This document shows positions 16,085 to 23,773 of a DNA stretch of 41,900 bases, in pieces. A program made the translations under genes and the position numbers. Every line of letters begins with the position of its first letter. Positions within the stretch are counted from its first letter, which is position 1. Under the pieces are notes generated by a model. It worked only from the letters and a program-made list of their open reading frames with translations. It did not search any database and was not told the DNA's origin. Location of the stretch: contig CASGBA010000015.1 of the NCBI GenBank assembly GCA_949299755.1, positions 1 to 41,900 of the forward strand, given 5' to 3'. Origin of the DNA: an uncultured Treponema sp. (GTDB lineage Bacteria; Spirochaetota; Spirochaetia; Treponematales; Treponemataceae).

Positions 16085-16696
16085 CTAGTCAAAGGAAACA
16101 GCCGGAGCGGTCTGGGCCGACGAATCCGCGCTGAATTTCTCCTTGGTCCTGAATCCGCTCATGTCCGCTATGATTTTCCTGGGGAACTGCCTTATAAACG
16201 TATTGTATTCCGTAACGGCTTCGTTGTACCGTCCCCGTTCCACCGAAATCCTGTTTTCAGTTCCCTCCAGCTGATCCTGAAGGGCAAGGAAATTCTGGTT
16301 CGCCTTCAAGTCCGGGTAATTTTCAGTGACAGAAAGAAGCCTCTGGAGCGCACCTCCCAGGGAATTCTGGGCTTCCTGGAACCGTCTTACCGCTTCCGGA
16401 TCCTCCAAATCGGCGGCGGAAAGCTGCATGACGCCTCCGGCTTTGGATCTGGCTTGGGCAACATCCGTAATCACCTGGGATTCATGGGACGCATAACCTT
16501 TTACGGTTTCCACCAGATTCGGGATTAAGTCGAACCGGCGCTGGTACACGTTCTGAACCTGCGCCCACTGGTTGGATACATTTTCCTCCAGCTCCACCAT
16601 TTTATTGTAATTCCCTGCGTAAAACTGGCATCCGGCAAAAACCACCAAAATAATTACAACGACAACCACCAATGCGACTTTCAGTCCGCTTTTCAT
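16085..16696 (-). CDS. lemA: LemA family membrane protein
   Basis: The product is 203 residues. The start at 16696 (MKSGLK) follows TGGAGG; an open frame continues upstream to 16894 but has no matching ribosome site. One N-terminal membrane segment at about 6-25 is followed by the LemA helical domain: QVQNVYQRRFDLIPNLVET, YPDLKANQNFLALQDQLEG and ERGRYNEAVTEYNTF. Residue Cys23 sits at the end of the membrane segment (VVFAGC), so lipidation is possible. LemA proteins are widespread with unclear function. It leads the lemA-TPM-TPM operon, divergent from the omptin gene. Confidence 0.9.
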   Translation of the reverse strand: MKSGLKVALVVVVVIILVVFAGCQFYAGNYNKMVELEENVSNQWAQVQNVYQRRFDLIPNLVETVKGYASHESQVITDVAQARSKAGGVMQLSAADLEDPEAVRRFQEAQNSLGGALQRLLSVTENYPDLKANQNFLALQDQLEGTENRISVERGRYNEAVTEYNTFIRQFPRKIIADMSGFRTKEKFSADSSAQTAPAVSFD

Positions 16697-16751
16697 AAAA
16701 CCTCCATAAACCCCATGTCCGGCATCGCTGTGCCGGATGTTGCATGGATTA

Positions 16752-16781
16752 AATATACATTTTTTTTCCCTCCAACGGCAA
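16752..16781 (-). promoter_or_regulatory. Predicted lemA promoter
   Basis: On the minus strand TTGCCG (16781-16776), an 18-base spacer containing an A8 tract, and TATATT (16757-16752). It lies about 55 bases before the lemA ATG. Confidence 0.6.
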
Positions 16782-16791
16782 CCTGCCCGGA

Positions 16792-16832
16792 GATTACCGG
16801 CACTGCTCCGCCGGTAATCCCCGGTTTTTTTT
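16792..16832 (+). terminator. Terminator-like hairpin just upstream of the omptin promoter
   Basis: A perfect 10-bp stem (GATTACCGGC with GCCGGTAATC, 8-base loop) is followed after five bases by a T8 run that overlaps the omptin -35 box. No plus-strand gene lies just upstream, so it probably insulates the divergent genes from stray transcription. Confidence 0.6.
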
Positions 16833-16859
16833 GACAAAAAAACCTGCCCTTGGTACACT
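16831..16859 (+). promoter_or_regulatory. Predicted omptin promoter (possibly leaderless)
   Basis: TTGACA (16831-16836), 17-base spacer, TACACT (16854-16859). Only seven bases separate the -10 from the ATG, and no ribosome site is present. Confidence 0.65.
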
Positions 16860-16866
16860 TGTCCCC

Positions 16867-17847
16867 ATGAAGACAACCCGGATTTTTGCCGCAATAATCA
16901 TCCTTCTGTCCCTGTCCCCTGTCCCGGCGGCGGCGGAAAGTTTCATCCGCTGGAGCATAGAGCCGTACACAGGCTTGCGTTGGGGCAGTGTAAGCGAATT
17001 CGTCTTTGACACGAACACCGGGAAAAACATCCCCAGCGCCCCCGATGGTTTCAAACAAATGAGCCGCCTTGACTGGACATTCGCCCCATTCCTGGTTGCC
17101 GGGCTGAAAACATCCCTGGAAATAAAAAGGATTTGCCTGAATCTTTCCGCAGAAGGCGGAATCCCTTTGGAATGCGGCAAAATGAAGGACTATGACTGGC
17201 TCGGTTTCAACGGGAACATGACCCATTATTCTGAACATGACAATTACCTGAAGCGGCATTTTGCCGTTTTTTTTAAAGGAGGATGGCGTTTTTCCTTCCT
17301 GGACGACCGGCTGTCCCTCATCCCCTCCGTCGGGGTCAATTACAAAAAAACAGGCTTTGAATCCCGGGACGGATTCACCCAATATGTCAACAACTCCCTG
17401 GAAATTTGGTCTCCGGCAGTCCCTAAAGAGGAATTTTCCGGGAAAGCTGTCTCCTACGAGCAGGAAGTTTTTGCCGTAACAACCTCCCTGGATTTTTCAT
17501 GGAAGGGAGGGGATGTATTCACCCTTAAAACGGGGTTTGAGCTTCAGCCCGTGGTGTTCGTCAACGGGTTCGACATCCACCATCAACGCAACCTCAAATT
17601 CCTTGACTGGAATATGGGAGGTGCCGGAATATTCGCCTTCTCCGGCTATATCGCAGGCGAATGGAATCTTACAAGCCGGCTGGCGTTTACGGCTCAAGGA
17701 GAGTGGGGCGTACAACCTGTGGTTTCGGGTAAAAGCTTTGGAGCCGAGGAGGACAAAGAGGCTTATTCCAAAATCATAAACGCAAAAAGCGGAAATTCTT
17801 CCTGGCAGATAGGGATATCCGCAGGTTTGCGGATACGCATTTTTTAA
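16867..17847 (+). CDS. Omptin-family outer-membrane aspartyl protease
   Basis: The product is 326 residues. A signal peptide ends near AAA/ESF (residue 23), and the mature part shows alternating beta strands ending in an aromatic residue (GLRIRIF), as in beta barrels inserted in the outer membrane. Omptin hallmarks are visible: SRLDW near residue 68, the catalytic pair Asp108/Asp110 in KDYDW followed by THYSEH, the motif SYEQ, and the second pair Asp236/His238 in GFDIHH, corresponding to Asp83/Asp85 and Asp210/His212 of OmpT. It is therefore likely an active surface protease cleaving at basic residues, though substrate is not known. Omptins are best studied in enterobacteria. It has its own promoter and no ribosome site (see findings). 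Confidence 0.78.
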   Translation: MKTTRIFAAIIILLSLSPVPAAAESFIRWSIEPYTGLRWGSVSEFVFDTNTGKNIPSAPDGFKQMSRLDWTFAPFLVAGLKTSLEIKRICLNLSAEGGIPLECGKMKDYDWLGFNGNMTHYSEHDNYLKRHFAVFFKGGWRFSFLDDRLSLIPSVGVNYKKTGFESRDGFTQYVNNSLEIWSPAVPKEEFSGKAVSYEQEVFAVTTSLDFSWKGGDVFTLKTGFELQPVVFVNGFDIHHQRNLKFLDWNMGGAGIFAFSGYIAGEWNLTSRLAFTAQGEWGVQPVVSGKSFGAEEDKEAYSKIINAKSGNSSWQIGISAGLRIRIF

Positions 17848-17954
17848 TTATCAAACAATTAATAGTATATACTGGATATACTGGTGTAGAAATATGGCAG
17901 GAAACAAACAGGGAACCCGTAAACCAGTCTTCTCTGCCGGCTTCCAGGTACCAA

Positions 17955-17963
17955 GGGGGGGGG
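17955..17963. repeat. Homopolymeric G9 tract
   Basis: Nine consecutive G residues in non-coding DNA. Poly-G tracts of this size are slippage-prone and affect promoters of some Treponema genes; no promoter or gene is directly attached here, so relevance is uncertain. Confidence 0.7.
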
Positions 17964-18018
17964 TATAAACCATGCAGCGCCCCGCCCGTAAACCCATTAA
18001 ATCCCGGCTCTTCCGCAC

Positions 18019-18126
18019 TGTGGCGGCGGCGTGTACGCATCACAGAACAGCACCGTCGTCAGTATAGTTGAGGACAATATCACAGACAACACACCCGACA
18101 ATTTTATTGATGATCGGACACCTTAA
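18019..18126 (+). pseudogene. Fragment of a beta-helix repeat (PMP-like) surface protein
   Basis: The 35 codons before the TAA at 18124-18126 read CGGGVYASQNSTVV and later EDNITDNTPDNF, which is the pattern of repeated GGGVY ... ISGN beta-helix units of large surface proteins found in treponemes. No start codon, ribosome site or further units are present in the frame (a TAA lies 7 codons upstream), so it looks like the last unit of a deleted gene. Confidence 0.4.
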
Positions 18127-18262
18127 GGGCAAATGCCGAACCACGCCTTCCCGTGCCCGGCGCTTTGGGCGGCAACCGTCAGCGCACTTTCCGGCGGGGC
18201 TGCGGGGTGCCGGGCGGCGGCTGGTTCCAGGCTCCATCTCTTGAAATAATCAAAAATAATAA

Positions 18263-18292
18263 ATGACAAAACCTGTCAGGGTGTTTTATAAT
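18263..18292 (+). promoter_or_regulatory. Promoter of the diguanylate cyclase gene with an embedded palindrome
   Basis: ATGACA (18263-18268), 18-base spacer, TATAAT (18287-18292). The inverted repeat TGACA-AAACC-TGTCA at 18264-18278 overlaps the -35 box, where a repressor could act. Confidence 0.6.
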
Positions 18293-18312
18293 TATCATGA
18301 CAAGGTATAAAA

Positions 18313-19314
18313 ATGGAAACCGGAAATAACACGGATAAAATAAAAAAACAGCAGGTCATTGAATTAACAAGTTTCATGATGCACAAACACTATTGCGAAA
18401 ACGATGTGAACACCCTGGTTTCGTTTATAGAAGAGCCGTTTATATGGTTTGGAGCCGGGGAATATGAATATGATGTCGGAGGGCAAAAAGTAAAAAACAT
18501 TTTCAAACAGTTTTCCGGAAAGGTTCCAGAATGCAATATTTCCGGGGAAGAATACCATGTGATATCGCCTGAAAATGATGTGTATATTTGCACCGGGAGG
18601 ATGTGGATTACCACCGCTCCTTCCACAAACATTTATCTGCGTGTACACCAGCGTGTAACCATGGTATTCCGATGGAAAAACAACAAATTCCATTGCCACC
18701 ATATCCATATTTCCAACCCGTACACCGAAATGGCGGAAGATGATGTGGGTTTCCCGTCCCAAATGGCACGTCAAACCTCTGAATATCTTAAAGAACAGAT
18801 TGCAGTCCAAAGAAAGCTCATCCAGGAACAGACGGAAACCCTCCTGCGTCTAAGTTTTGAAGATTCACTCACAGGCCTTTATAACCGTAATAAATTCAAC
18901 CAGATTATGGATGAAGTTTCCAACGCAAAGAGTCTGGAGGGACATATAGGCTTCGCTTATTTTGATTTAAACGGACTGAAAAAAGTCAATGATCTGCACG
19001 GACACAAAGCCGGTGACGATTTGATTTTTCGCAGCGCCACCCATATACGGAAAGTTTTTGACGGCAAAGCCTTCCGTATAGGTGGTGATGAATTCGTTGT
19101 CATTGACCGTGAAACGGACGAAAACACATTCCGTAACTCTATAAATTCCATATGCCAAAATATGGAAAAGGACGGCATCAGCATTTCAGTCGGAATAACC
19201 TGGTGCTCCGACTGTTATAACATCATGAAAGAATTCGAAAAAGCCGATAAGCTCATGTATGAGGAAAAACGTAAATTTTACAATTCCAATGGAAGGGATA
19301 GACGTACACGTTGA
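18313..19314 (+). CDS. Diguanylate cyclase with N-terminal NTF2-like (SnoaL) domain
   Basis: The product is 333 residues. Residues about 15-150 form an NTF2/SnoaL-like domain (LVSFIEEPFIWFGAGE, later FRWKNNKFHCHHIHIS), then a short coiled linker (EQIAVQRKLIQEQTE), and residues 170-325 are a GGDEF domain with DSLTGLYNR, YFDLNGLKKVND and the intact active site GGDEF (257-261). It should make cyclic di-GMP in the cytoplasm. The autoinhibitory RxxD site is not evident in front of GGDEF. No membrane segment exists, so the NTF2-like domain is the probable sensor of a small molecule. The gene is monocistronic with its own promoter, and ATG follows AAGG at 13 bases. Confidence 0.88.
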   Translation: METGNNTDKIKKQQVIELTSFMMHKHYCENDVNTLVSFIEEPFIWFGAGEYEYDVGGQKVKNIFKQFSGKVPECNISGEEYHVISPENDVYICTGRMWITTAPSTNIYLRVHQRVTMVFRWKNNKFHCHHIHISNPYTEMAEDDVGFPSQMARQTSEYLKEQIAVQRKLIQEQTETLLRLSFEDSLTGLYNRNKFNQIMDEVSNAKSLEGHIGFAYFDLNGLKKVNDLHGHKAGDDLIFRSATHIRKVFDGKAFRIGGDEFVVIDRETDENTFRNSINSICQNMEKDGISISVGITWCSDCYNIMKEFEKADKLMYEEKRKFYNSNGRDRRTR

Positions 19315-19350
19315 ATAAATAATTGATATCTTTAACAAAATAAAAAAAAA

Positions 19351-19378
19351 TTGCCAAATATTTAATATATGCTATAAA
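19351..19378 (+). promoter_or_regulatory. Predicted promoter of the outer-membrane-like protein gene
   Basis: TTGCCA (19351-19356), 16-base spacer, TATAAA (19373-19378), about 45 bases before the ATG at 19423. Confidence 0.6.
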
Positions 19379-19422
19379 ATGAATCCACTGAAAGTAATTG
19401 TAATCCAGGAGCGGGGACAATA

Positions 19423-20025
19423 ATGAAATATTTTATAGCTTTGTTGTTATTTTTTTGTTGTTTCTCAGGTTTTGTGTTTGGACAAAAAAGCTCTGTTTCT
19501 GCTATCAGATGCGGAGGATATATTTCCAACCAATACCCCTGCGGTGATATTTCTCCGTTTATAAATTTTTCACTCGGATTAGGCGCGAATATCCGTTTCA
19601 TGCTCCCTGTTGACAATCCCAGGATAAACAAACTGGGATTGTCCGCCAATATTTCCTGGAATTATCTTCACCCGTCAGACCATTATATTTCATTTTTCAA
19701 CACAACCCGGTTCACTGCCGGCATTTTTTATGATTTCCCTATAAAGGATTCCCGTTTCTCAATATCCCCGGAAATAGGCTACGGACTTGCCCTCCATGTC
19801 CTTACCCCTGAAAGCGGCTTCAATACTTATCCTGACGGTGTTTTTTTCGACCAGGTGATTGATTTTTCCGTGTCCATCCTCTACAGCCTGCCTAATATAA
19901 AACGTGGTTCCGTTGAAGTCTTCCTGGCTCCTGTGTACTCATTCATGCCGGAACAAGACAATTCCCATATACACCTGTTGGGATTCCGTACAGGTTGCAT
20001 GTACGGTCTTCCCGGCGGCAGATAA
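19423..20025 (+). CDS. Secreted, probably outer-membrane beta-barrel protein
   Basis: The product is 200 residues. An N-terminal signal peptide (MKYFIALLLFFCCFSG, cleavage near VFG/QKSS) is followed by alternating polar/hydrophobic strands with frequent aromatic residues and glycines (ISPEIGYGLALHV, FSVSILYSL), like a small eight-stranded barrel. No named family is recognised. The ribosome site is AGGAGCGGGG, with ATG some 10 bases on. It lies 11 bases upstream of the LRR lipoprotein gene and is probably co-transcribed with it. Role unknown; it may be a surface structural protein. Confidence 0.75.
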   Translation: MKYFIALLLFFCCFSGFVFGQKSSVSAIRCGGYISNQYPCGDISPFINFSLGLGANIRFMLPVDNPRINKLGLSANISWNYLHPSDHYISFFNTTRFTAGIFYDFPIKDSRFSISPEIGYGLALHVLTPESGFNTYPDGVFFDQVIDFSVSILYSLPNIKRGSVEVFLAPVYSFMPEQDNSHIHLLGFRTGCMYGLPGGR

Positions 20026-20036
20026 AAGGAGCGGCC

Positions 20037-21098
20037 GTGAAACTGAACAGGAAAAGCCTTTTATTGTCCTTTCCCGCCTTAATATTGGTTTTTACCGTGT
20101 TGATTTCCTGCAGCGACATGGTTTCCCGGCTTAAAAAAGCCAAAAGCACGGAAATCGATGTATACGTTTCCTACCGTGACCGGCCCATCCGGAACCTGGA
20201 ATTGGGCCATGTGGAATCGGTGACCCTTTCCATCGCATTTATTGACAGTCATACCGGGGAAGAAATAATCGACTATTCCCTTATTGATTCAATCAAATGG
20301 TTCTATCCCGATGACCGTGAATATATATCGGCAAGCACAAACAACAACAAACTGAATCTTTTCCTCGTGGGTGGGGAACAAACCACTACCCCGGACTATT
20401 CCTACCAGGTTTATGTCTCCGTCAACGGCAGGAAATCCCTTCCGGTTAATGTCTCCGTGGGCGACCATTACACCGCCTCAGATGAAAAGGAATTGGAGGA
20501 AGCCCTGAGAAACGTCATGACTGACCCTGATATAAACACCCTGAAAATAAAAGGGGACGTTCTGGTGTCGGAACCCGATTTTTTCCACCGGATTGCCGAT
20601 ACACTGGATAAAAAAAAGCCGGACGGGAGCGGTTACACAGTGGATTTGTCGGAGGCTGAAACCGTTGATTTAAGCATGGATTTCAATGTTCCGGCCGGAA
20701 TTACAGATATATGGGCCTACTATTCCAATGAAACCGTAGAAAAAGTTATTCTGCCTGAAAATCTCAAAATCATCGGGAGCAACGCCTTTTTCGGATACGA
20801 GGTTTTGACGTCCATTAAAATACCGGATTCTGTGGTAATAATTGAATACAACGCTTTTCAAGGTTGCGGATTATCAGAAATCACAATCCCCGCCTCAGTG
20901 CGGGAGATACAGGATTATGCCTTTACCCTTTGCAAAAAACTGCAGTCGGTTGTCTTTGAGGGAAACAATATCACAATGGGAAAAAGTGCTTTCAGTTTAT
21001 GCAATTTAACCAAGGAGAAAATCCATTTCAAAGCCGGGATGGAAAATGTGGTCATTGACCCCACCGCCTTCGACGGGATTTTCAAAACTAATCCCTGA
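20037..21098 (+). CDS. BspA/TpLRR-type leucine-rich-repeat lipoprotein
   Basis: The product is 353 residues. The start is GTG at 20037, five bases after AAGGAG; the longer frame to 19995 overlaps the previous gene. The signal peptide ends in a lipobox (VLISC, Cys26), so it is a lipoprotein. An N-terminal part of about 200 residues has no recognised family. Residues about 215-345 contain BspA-type repeats of 23 residues (LPENLKIIGSNAFFG, IPDSVVIIEYNAFQG, IPASVREIQDYAF), which were first described in Treponema and in the Tannerella BspA. Such proteins face the surface and bind host or matrix proteins. Its stop codon lies within the stem of a terminator. Confidence 0.88.
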   Translation: MKLNRKSLLLSFPALILVFTVLISCSDMVSRLKKAKSTEIDVYVSYRDRPIRNLELGHVESVTLSIAFIDSHTGEEIIDYSLIDSIKWFYPDDREYISASTNNNKLNLFLVGGEQTTTPDYSYQVYVSVNGRKSLPVNVSVGDHYTASDEKELEEALRNVMTDPDINTLKIKGDVLVSEPDFFHRIADTLDKKKPDGSGYTVDLSEAETVDLSMDFNVPAGITDIWAYYSNETVEKVILPENLKIIGSNAFFGYEVLTSIKIPDSVVIIEYNAFQGCGLSEITIPASVREIQDYAFTLCKKLQSVVFEGNNITMGKSAFSLCNLTKEKIHFKAGMENVVIDPTAFDGIFKTNP

Positions 21099-21129
21099 CA
21101 GGGAAAAAGCCTGTCACAACAATATTTTT
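21096..21129 (+). terminator. Terminator overlapping the LRR gene stop codon
   Basis: TGACAGG (21096-21102, including the TGA stop) pairs perfectly with CCTGTCA (21110-21116) across GAAAAAG, followed by an A/T-rich stretch ending in T5. The hairpin is short but well formed. Confidence 0.6.
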
Positions 21130-21143
21130 AAGAATTAATATTA

Positions 21144-21172
21144 TTGTTGAATACAGGTTAATGCGGTATAAT
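21144..21172 (+). promoter_or_regulatory. Predicted promoter of the YkgJ gene
   Basis: TATAAT (21167-21172) is perfect; the best-spaced -35 is TTGTTG (21144-21149, 17-base spacer), a weak match. It likely serves the genes starting at 21202. Confidence 0.5.
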
Positions 21173-21201
21173 ATATAGAAAAGACATCTCGGTTACTGGA
21201 A

Positions 21202-21681
21202 ATGAGTAATGAATTTTTTTATAACGACAGAAAGGAAAAAGGCTTGCGTTTTGAATGCCGCCGGTGTTCCGCTTGTTGCCGTTATGACCCGGGGACAGTG
21301 AGCCTTTCGGAAAACGACCTTTCAAAACTGATTGTATGGTCAGGATTGGAAAGGGACTATTTTATAGAAAAATATTGCCGCTGGGTGGAAATATCCCGTT
21401 GCGGGGATGTGGCTGAAGAACGTTTGTGCCTCAAAGAAAAACCGGGATATGATTGTATTCTATGGGACAAAGGCTGTACCGCCTACGATGCCAGGCCGCT
21501 CCAGTGCTCATCTTTCCCTTTCTGGGACTATCTGGTTAAAGATGAACGCCTTTGGGAAAACCAGGCCGGTGAGTGTCCTGGAATCAACCAGGGACAGATT
21601 CATTCCCATGAAGAAATTCTGTCCTGGCTGAAAAAAAGGGAGCAGGAACCTTTTATAGCAAAACCTGTTGAAAAAAGATAG
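21202..21681 (+). CDS. YkgJ-family cysteine-cluster protein
   Basis: The product is 159 residues. The YkgJ (formerly UPF0153) family pattern of cysteines is clear: FECRRCSACCRYDPG at residues about 14-28, later DCILWDKGCTAYDARPLQCSSFPF in the middle. These cysteines bind a metal, zinc or an iron-sulfur cluster. The function of the family is not known in general. It is a soluble cytoplasmic protein with no membrane segment. The ribosome site in front of the ATG is weak (CTGGAA). It leads a plus-strand series with the MBL hydrolase and MltG; whether these share a transcript beyond about 50 bases is not shown. Confidence 0.82.
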   Translation: MSNEFFYNDRKEKGLRFECRRCSACCRYDPGTVSLSENDLSKLIVWSGLERDYFIEKYCRWVEISRCGDVAEERLCLKEKPGYDCILWDKGCTAYDARPLQCSSFPFWDYLVKDERLWENQAGECPGINQGQIHSHEEILSWLKKREQEPFIAKPVEKR

Positions 21682-21733
21682 AATCTTTGTAAAAATTATC
21701 GCAAAAACAGAGGAAAGGAGGAAGGTTTTATAC

Positions 21734-22699
21734 ATGCGTATTCATTTCTGGGGCGTCCGTGGCTCAATTCCGGCTCCTCTTTCTCCCAACCAGATTAAAG
21801 ATAAGATCTCCGCAGTGGTACAGCGTATTTCACCATCTGATTTAGTTTCAGCCGATTCCCGGGAAATGTTCCTTGCCTCACTGCCCGAATGGATTTTCGG
21901 AACCACGGGTGGAAACACCTCCTGCGTGGAAATTGAAAACGCCTCAAAGGATTGCATTATCCTGGATGCCGGCAGCGGTCTGCGCTCCTTTTCCATGGAC
22001 GCCATGAAGCGACCCGGTCTGGCGGGGTGTCCCGTTACCTACCATATACTTCTTTCCCATTTCCATTGGGATCACATACAGGGAGTTCCCTTTTTTTCCC
22101 AGCTTTACAGGAAGGAAAACCGGATAATCTTTTACAGTACAGGCAGCGATTGCAGAGAAATACTGGAAAACCAGATGAAACCACCCTGTTTTCCTCCTGA
22201 AGCTTTTCCAGGAAACAACCCCAATGCGGCCACCATAGAATTTGTAACCCTCCCGCCGGAACAGGGGGCATTTTCCATCGGTTCCTCCGAAATATCCTAC
22301 CGCAGTGTGAGGCATCCTGGCGGCTGTACTTCCTACAGAATAACAGAGGAGGGTAAAACCCTGCTTTATTGTACCGATATCGAAATTGATGAAGATAGTT
22401 TTCAAAGGACGGAGGAAACAGCCCGTTTCTTTGACAGCCCGGATATCCTCATCCTGGATTCCCAGTACGACACAGGGGAATTCATGAGGAAAAAGGGATG
22501 GGGGCATTCATCCTTTTTGAATGCGGTTAATTTTGCCAGGCTCTGGAACGCAAAACGTCTGTTCCTTTTCCATTATGAACCAGCCTATTCGGATAAAAAA
22601 ATCCATGATACCAAACAGGCCGCTGAATACCGTATGGAAAACGGGCTCGGATCCCTCTCTGTTGTTTTGGCAAAAGAAGACATGGAATGTTTCCTGTAA
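21734..22699 (+). CDS. Metallo-beta-lactamase-fold hydrolase
   Basis: The product is 321 residues, starting MRIHFWGVRGSIPAP at 21734, some 12 bases after AAAGGAGG. It has the MBL fold with TTGGNTSCVE, LDAGSGLR, the metal motif HFHWDHIQG (His-x-His-x-Asp-His), a downstream GGCTSYRI, the aspartate in YCTDIEID, and a final histidine in FHYEPAYSD. The HFWGVRGS start and the pattern resemble the cyclic phosphodiesterase/PhnP-like branch of the fold, so a phosphodiester substrate is likely, but the substrate is not known. It does not have the RNase Z or glyoxalase layout. It lies between the YkgJ and MltG genes. Confidence 0.87.
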   Translation: MRIHFWGVRGSIPAPLSPNQIKDKISAVVQRISPSDLVSADSREMFLASLPEWIFGTTGGNTSCVEIENASKDCIILDAGSGLRSFSMDAMKRPGLAGCPVTYHILLSHFHWDHIQGVPFFSQLYRKENRIIFYSTGSDCREILENQMKPPCFPPEAFPGNNPNAATIEFVTLPPEQGAFSIGSSEISYRSVRHPGGCTSYRITEEGKTLLYCTDIEIDEDSFQRTEETARFFDSPDILILDSQYDTGEFMRKKGWGHSSFLNAVNFARLWNAKRLFLFHYEPAYSDKKIHDTKQAAEYRMENGLGSLSVVLAKEDMECFL

Positions 22700-22741
22700 C
22701 TTCTGCCTTGTAACCACGAATTTTCCCGGAGAAAATCTGAA

Positions 22742-23773
22742 TTGAAGATGAAAAAAATTTTCGCCCTGTTTTTAATAGCAGCCGGTGCCCTGTTTATAAT
22801 TCTATGTATTGCAGGATTCGTCCTTTCCAACATGAATTACCCTGTGAATGAGGATGCATCCGGGGAGTCCATTTTTACGGTTAATCAGGGTCAAAGCGTA
22901 AAGGAAATCACTTCCTCCCTGAAACACAACGGCCTGGTCCGTTCCGACTTTTTCGCATATCTTTATTCCCGTTTTTTTAACCTTTCCCTTAAAGCCGGCG
23001 CCTATAAGCTTTCACCTTCCATGCCCACCTCGGAAATATTGCGGGTTATTGATGAAGGAGATATTGCGGTATTCAAAATCACTGTTCCGGAAGGTCTCAC
23101 CCTGTCCAAAACCGCGGCCTTGTTTACCCAAGCCGGTATATCTTCCGCCGACTTCATCCAGGCGGCTAAAAACATAAATACACTGGAGGAATTCGGTATC
23201 CCGGCTTCATCAGTGGAAGGGTATCTTTTCCCCGACACCTATTTTGTTACCTACGGCACAAGCCCGGAAAAAGTTGTGCACATGATGGTTTCCACTTTTT
23301 TTGAAAAGGCTTCCGGTTTGAATGGATTCCCGGGACCCGGCGAAAATCTCCACAAAAAGGTTATTCTTGCCAGCATTGTGGAGAGGGAATACCGGGTGAA
23401 AGAAGAGGCTCCACTCATAGCGGGTGTTTTTGTTAACAGGCTGAAAATAAACATGGGGCTCCAGTCCTGCGCCACCGTTGAATACATCATCACCGAACTT
23501 ATGGGGCAGAAACACCCGGAACGGCTTACCGCCCAGGATATAGCCATAGAAAACGCTTACAACACATACATTTGGGCCGGGCTTCCGCCGGGTCCCATAT
23601 CCAGTCCGGGACTTACAGCCCTGGGAGCCGCCTTTTCACCGGCCCAGACAAAATACTTTTATTTCAGGCTCAACGACAACGAAAGCGGCACCCATACCTT
23701 CACTGTTTCCCTTGACGACCATATCGAAGCTGGAAGGGAAATTTACCTTAAACAGGCGGCCGGCGGAAAATGA
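22742..23773 (+). CDS. mltG: Endolytic murein transglycosylase MltG
   Basis: The product is 343 residues (or 341 if the ATG at 22748 is used). The TTG at 22742 is ten bases after GGAG, whereas the ATG is sixteen bases away, so the TTG is preferred with modest confidence. One N-terminal membrane segment (residues 7-28) anchors it to the inner membrane. The YceG/MltG domain follows: a LysM-like part with VPEGLTLSKTAALF, then the catalytic Glu214 in ASIVEREY, the QSCATVEY motif, and WAGLPPGPISSPG. It cuts nascent glycan strands and sets their length, acting with the elongation machinery encoded downstream. It overlaps dnaG by four bases. Confidence 0.93.
   Translation: MKMKKIFALFLIAAGALFIILCIAGFVLSNMNYPVNEDASGESIFTVNQGQSVKEITSSLKHNGLVRSDFFAYLYSRFFNLSLKAGAYKLSPSMPTSEILRVIDEGDIAVFKITVPEGLTLSKTAALFTQAGISSADFIQAAKNINTLEEFGIPASSVEGYLFPDTYFVTYGTSPEKVVHMMVSTFFEKASGLNGFPGPGENLHKKVILASIVEREYRVKEEAPLIAGVFVNRLKINMGLQSCATVEYIITELMGQKHPERLTAQDIAIENAYNTYIWAGLPPGPISSPGLTALGAAFSPAQTKYFYFRLNDNESGTHTFTVSLDDHIEAGREIYLKQAAGGK

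Larger units (their letters stand above)
17848..18312. other. 465-base region without an intact gene
   Basis: Between the omptin and diguanylate cyclase genes I find a G9 tract, a gene remnant (18019-18126) and the promoter of the downstream gene, and otherwise no convincing gene on either strand. GC content rises sharply at about 18130-18235, unlike the surrounding intergenic DNA, without a recognisable reading frame. Confidence 0.6.

Noticed and set aside
16697-16894. N-terminal extension of the LemA gene
   Set aside because: The extension passes through the predicted lemA promoter and the hairpin at 16792-16819, and the downstream ATG at 16696 has a clear GGAGG site and gives a normal membrane anchor.
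17894-17968. A 24-codon frame (starting MAGNKQGTRK) ending at the G9 tract, as a phase-variable gene
   Set aside because: It is very short, has no ribosome site, and shifting the frame at the G tract meets stop codons soon after in the other frames.
19040-19095. Autoinhibitory RxxD site in the GGDEF protein
   Set aside because: The aspartate in RKVFDGKAFRIGGDEF is not at the right distance and the arginine spacing is four rather than three residues.
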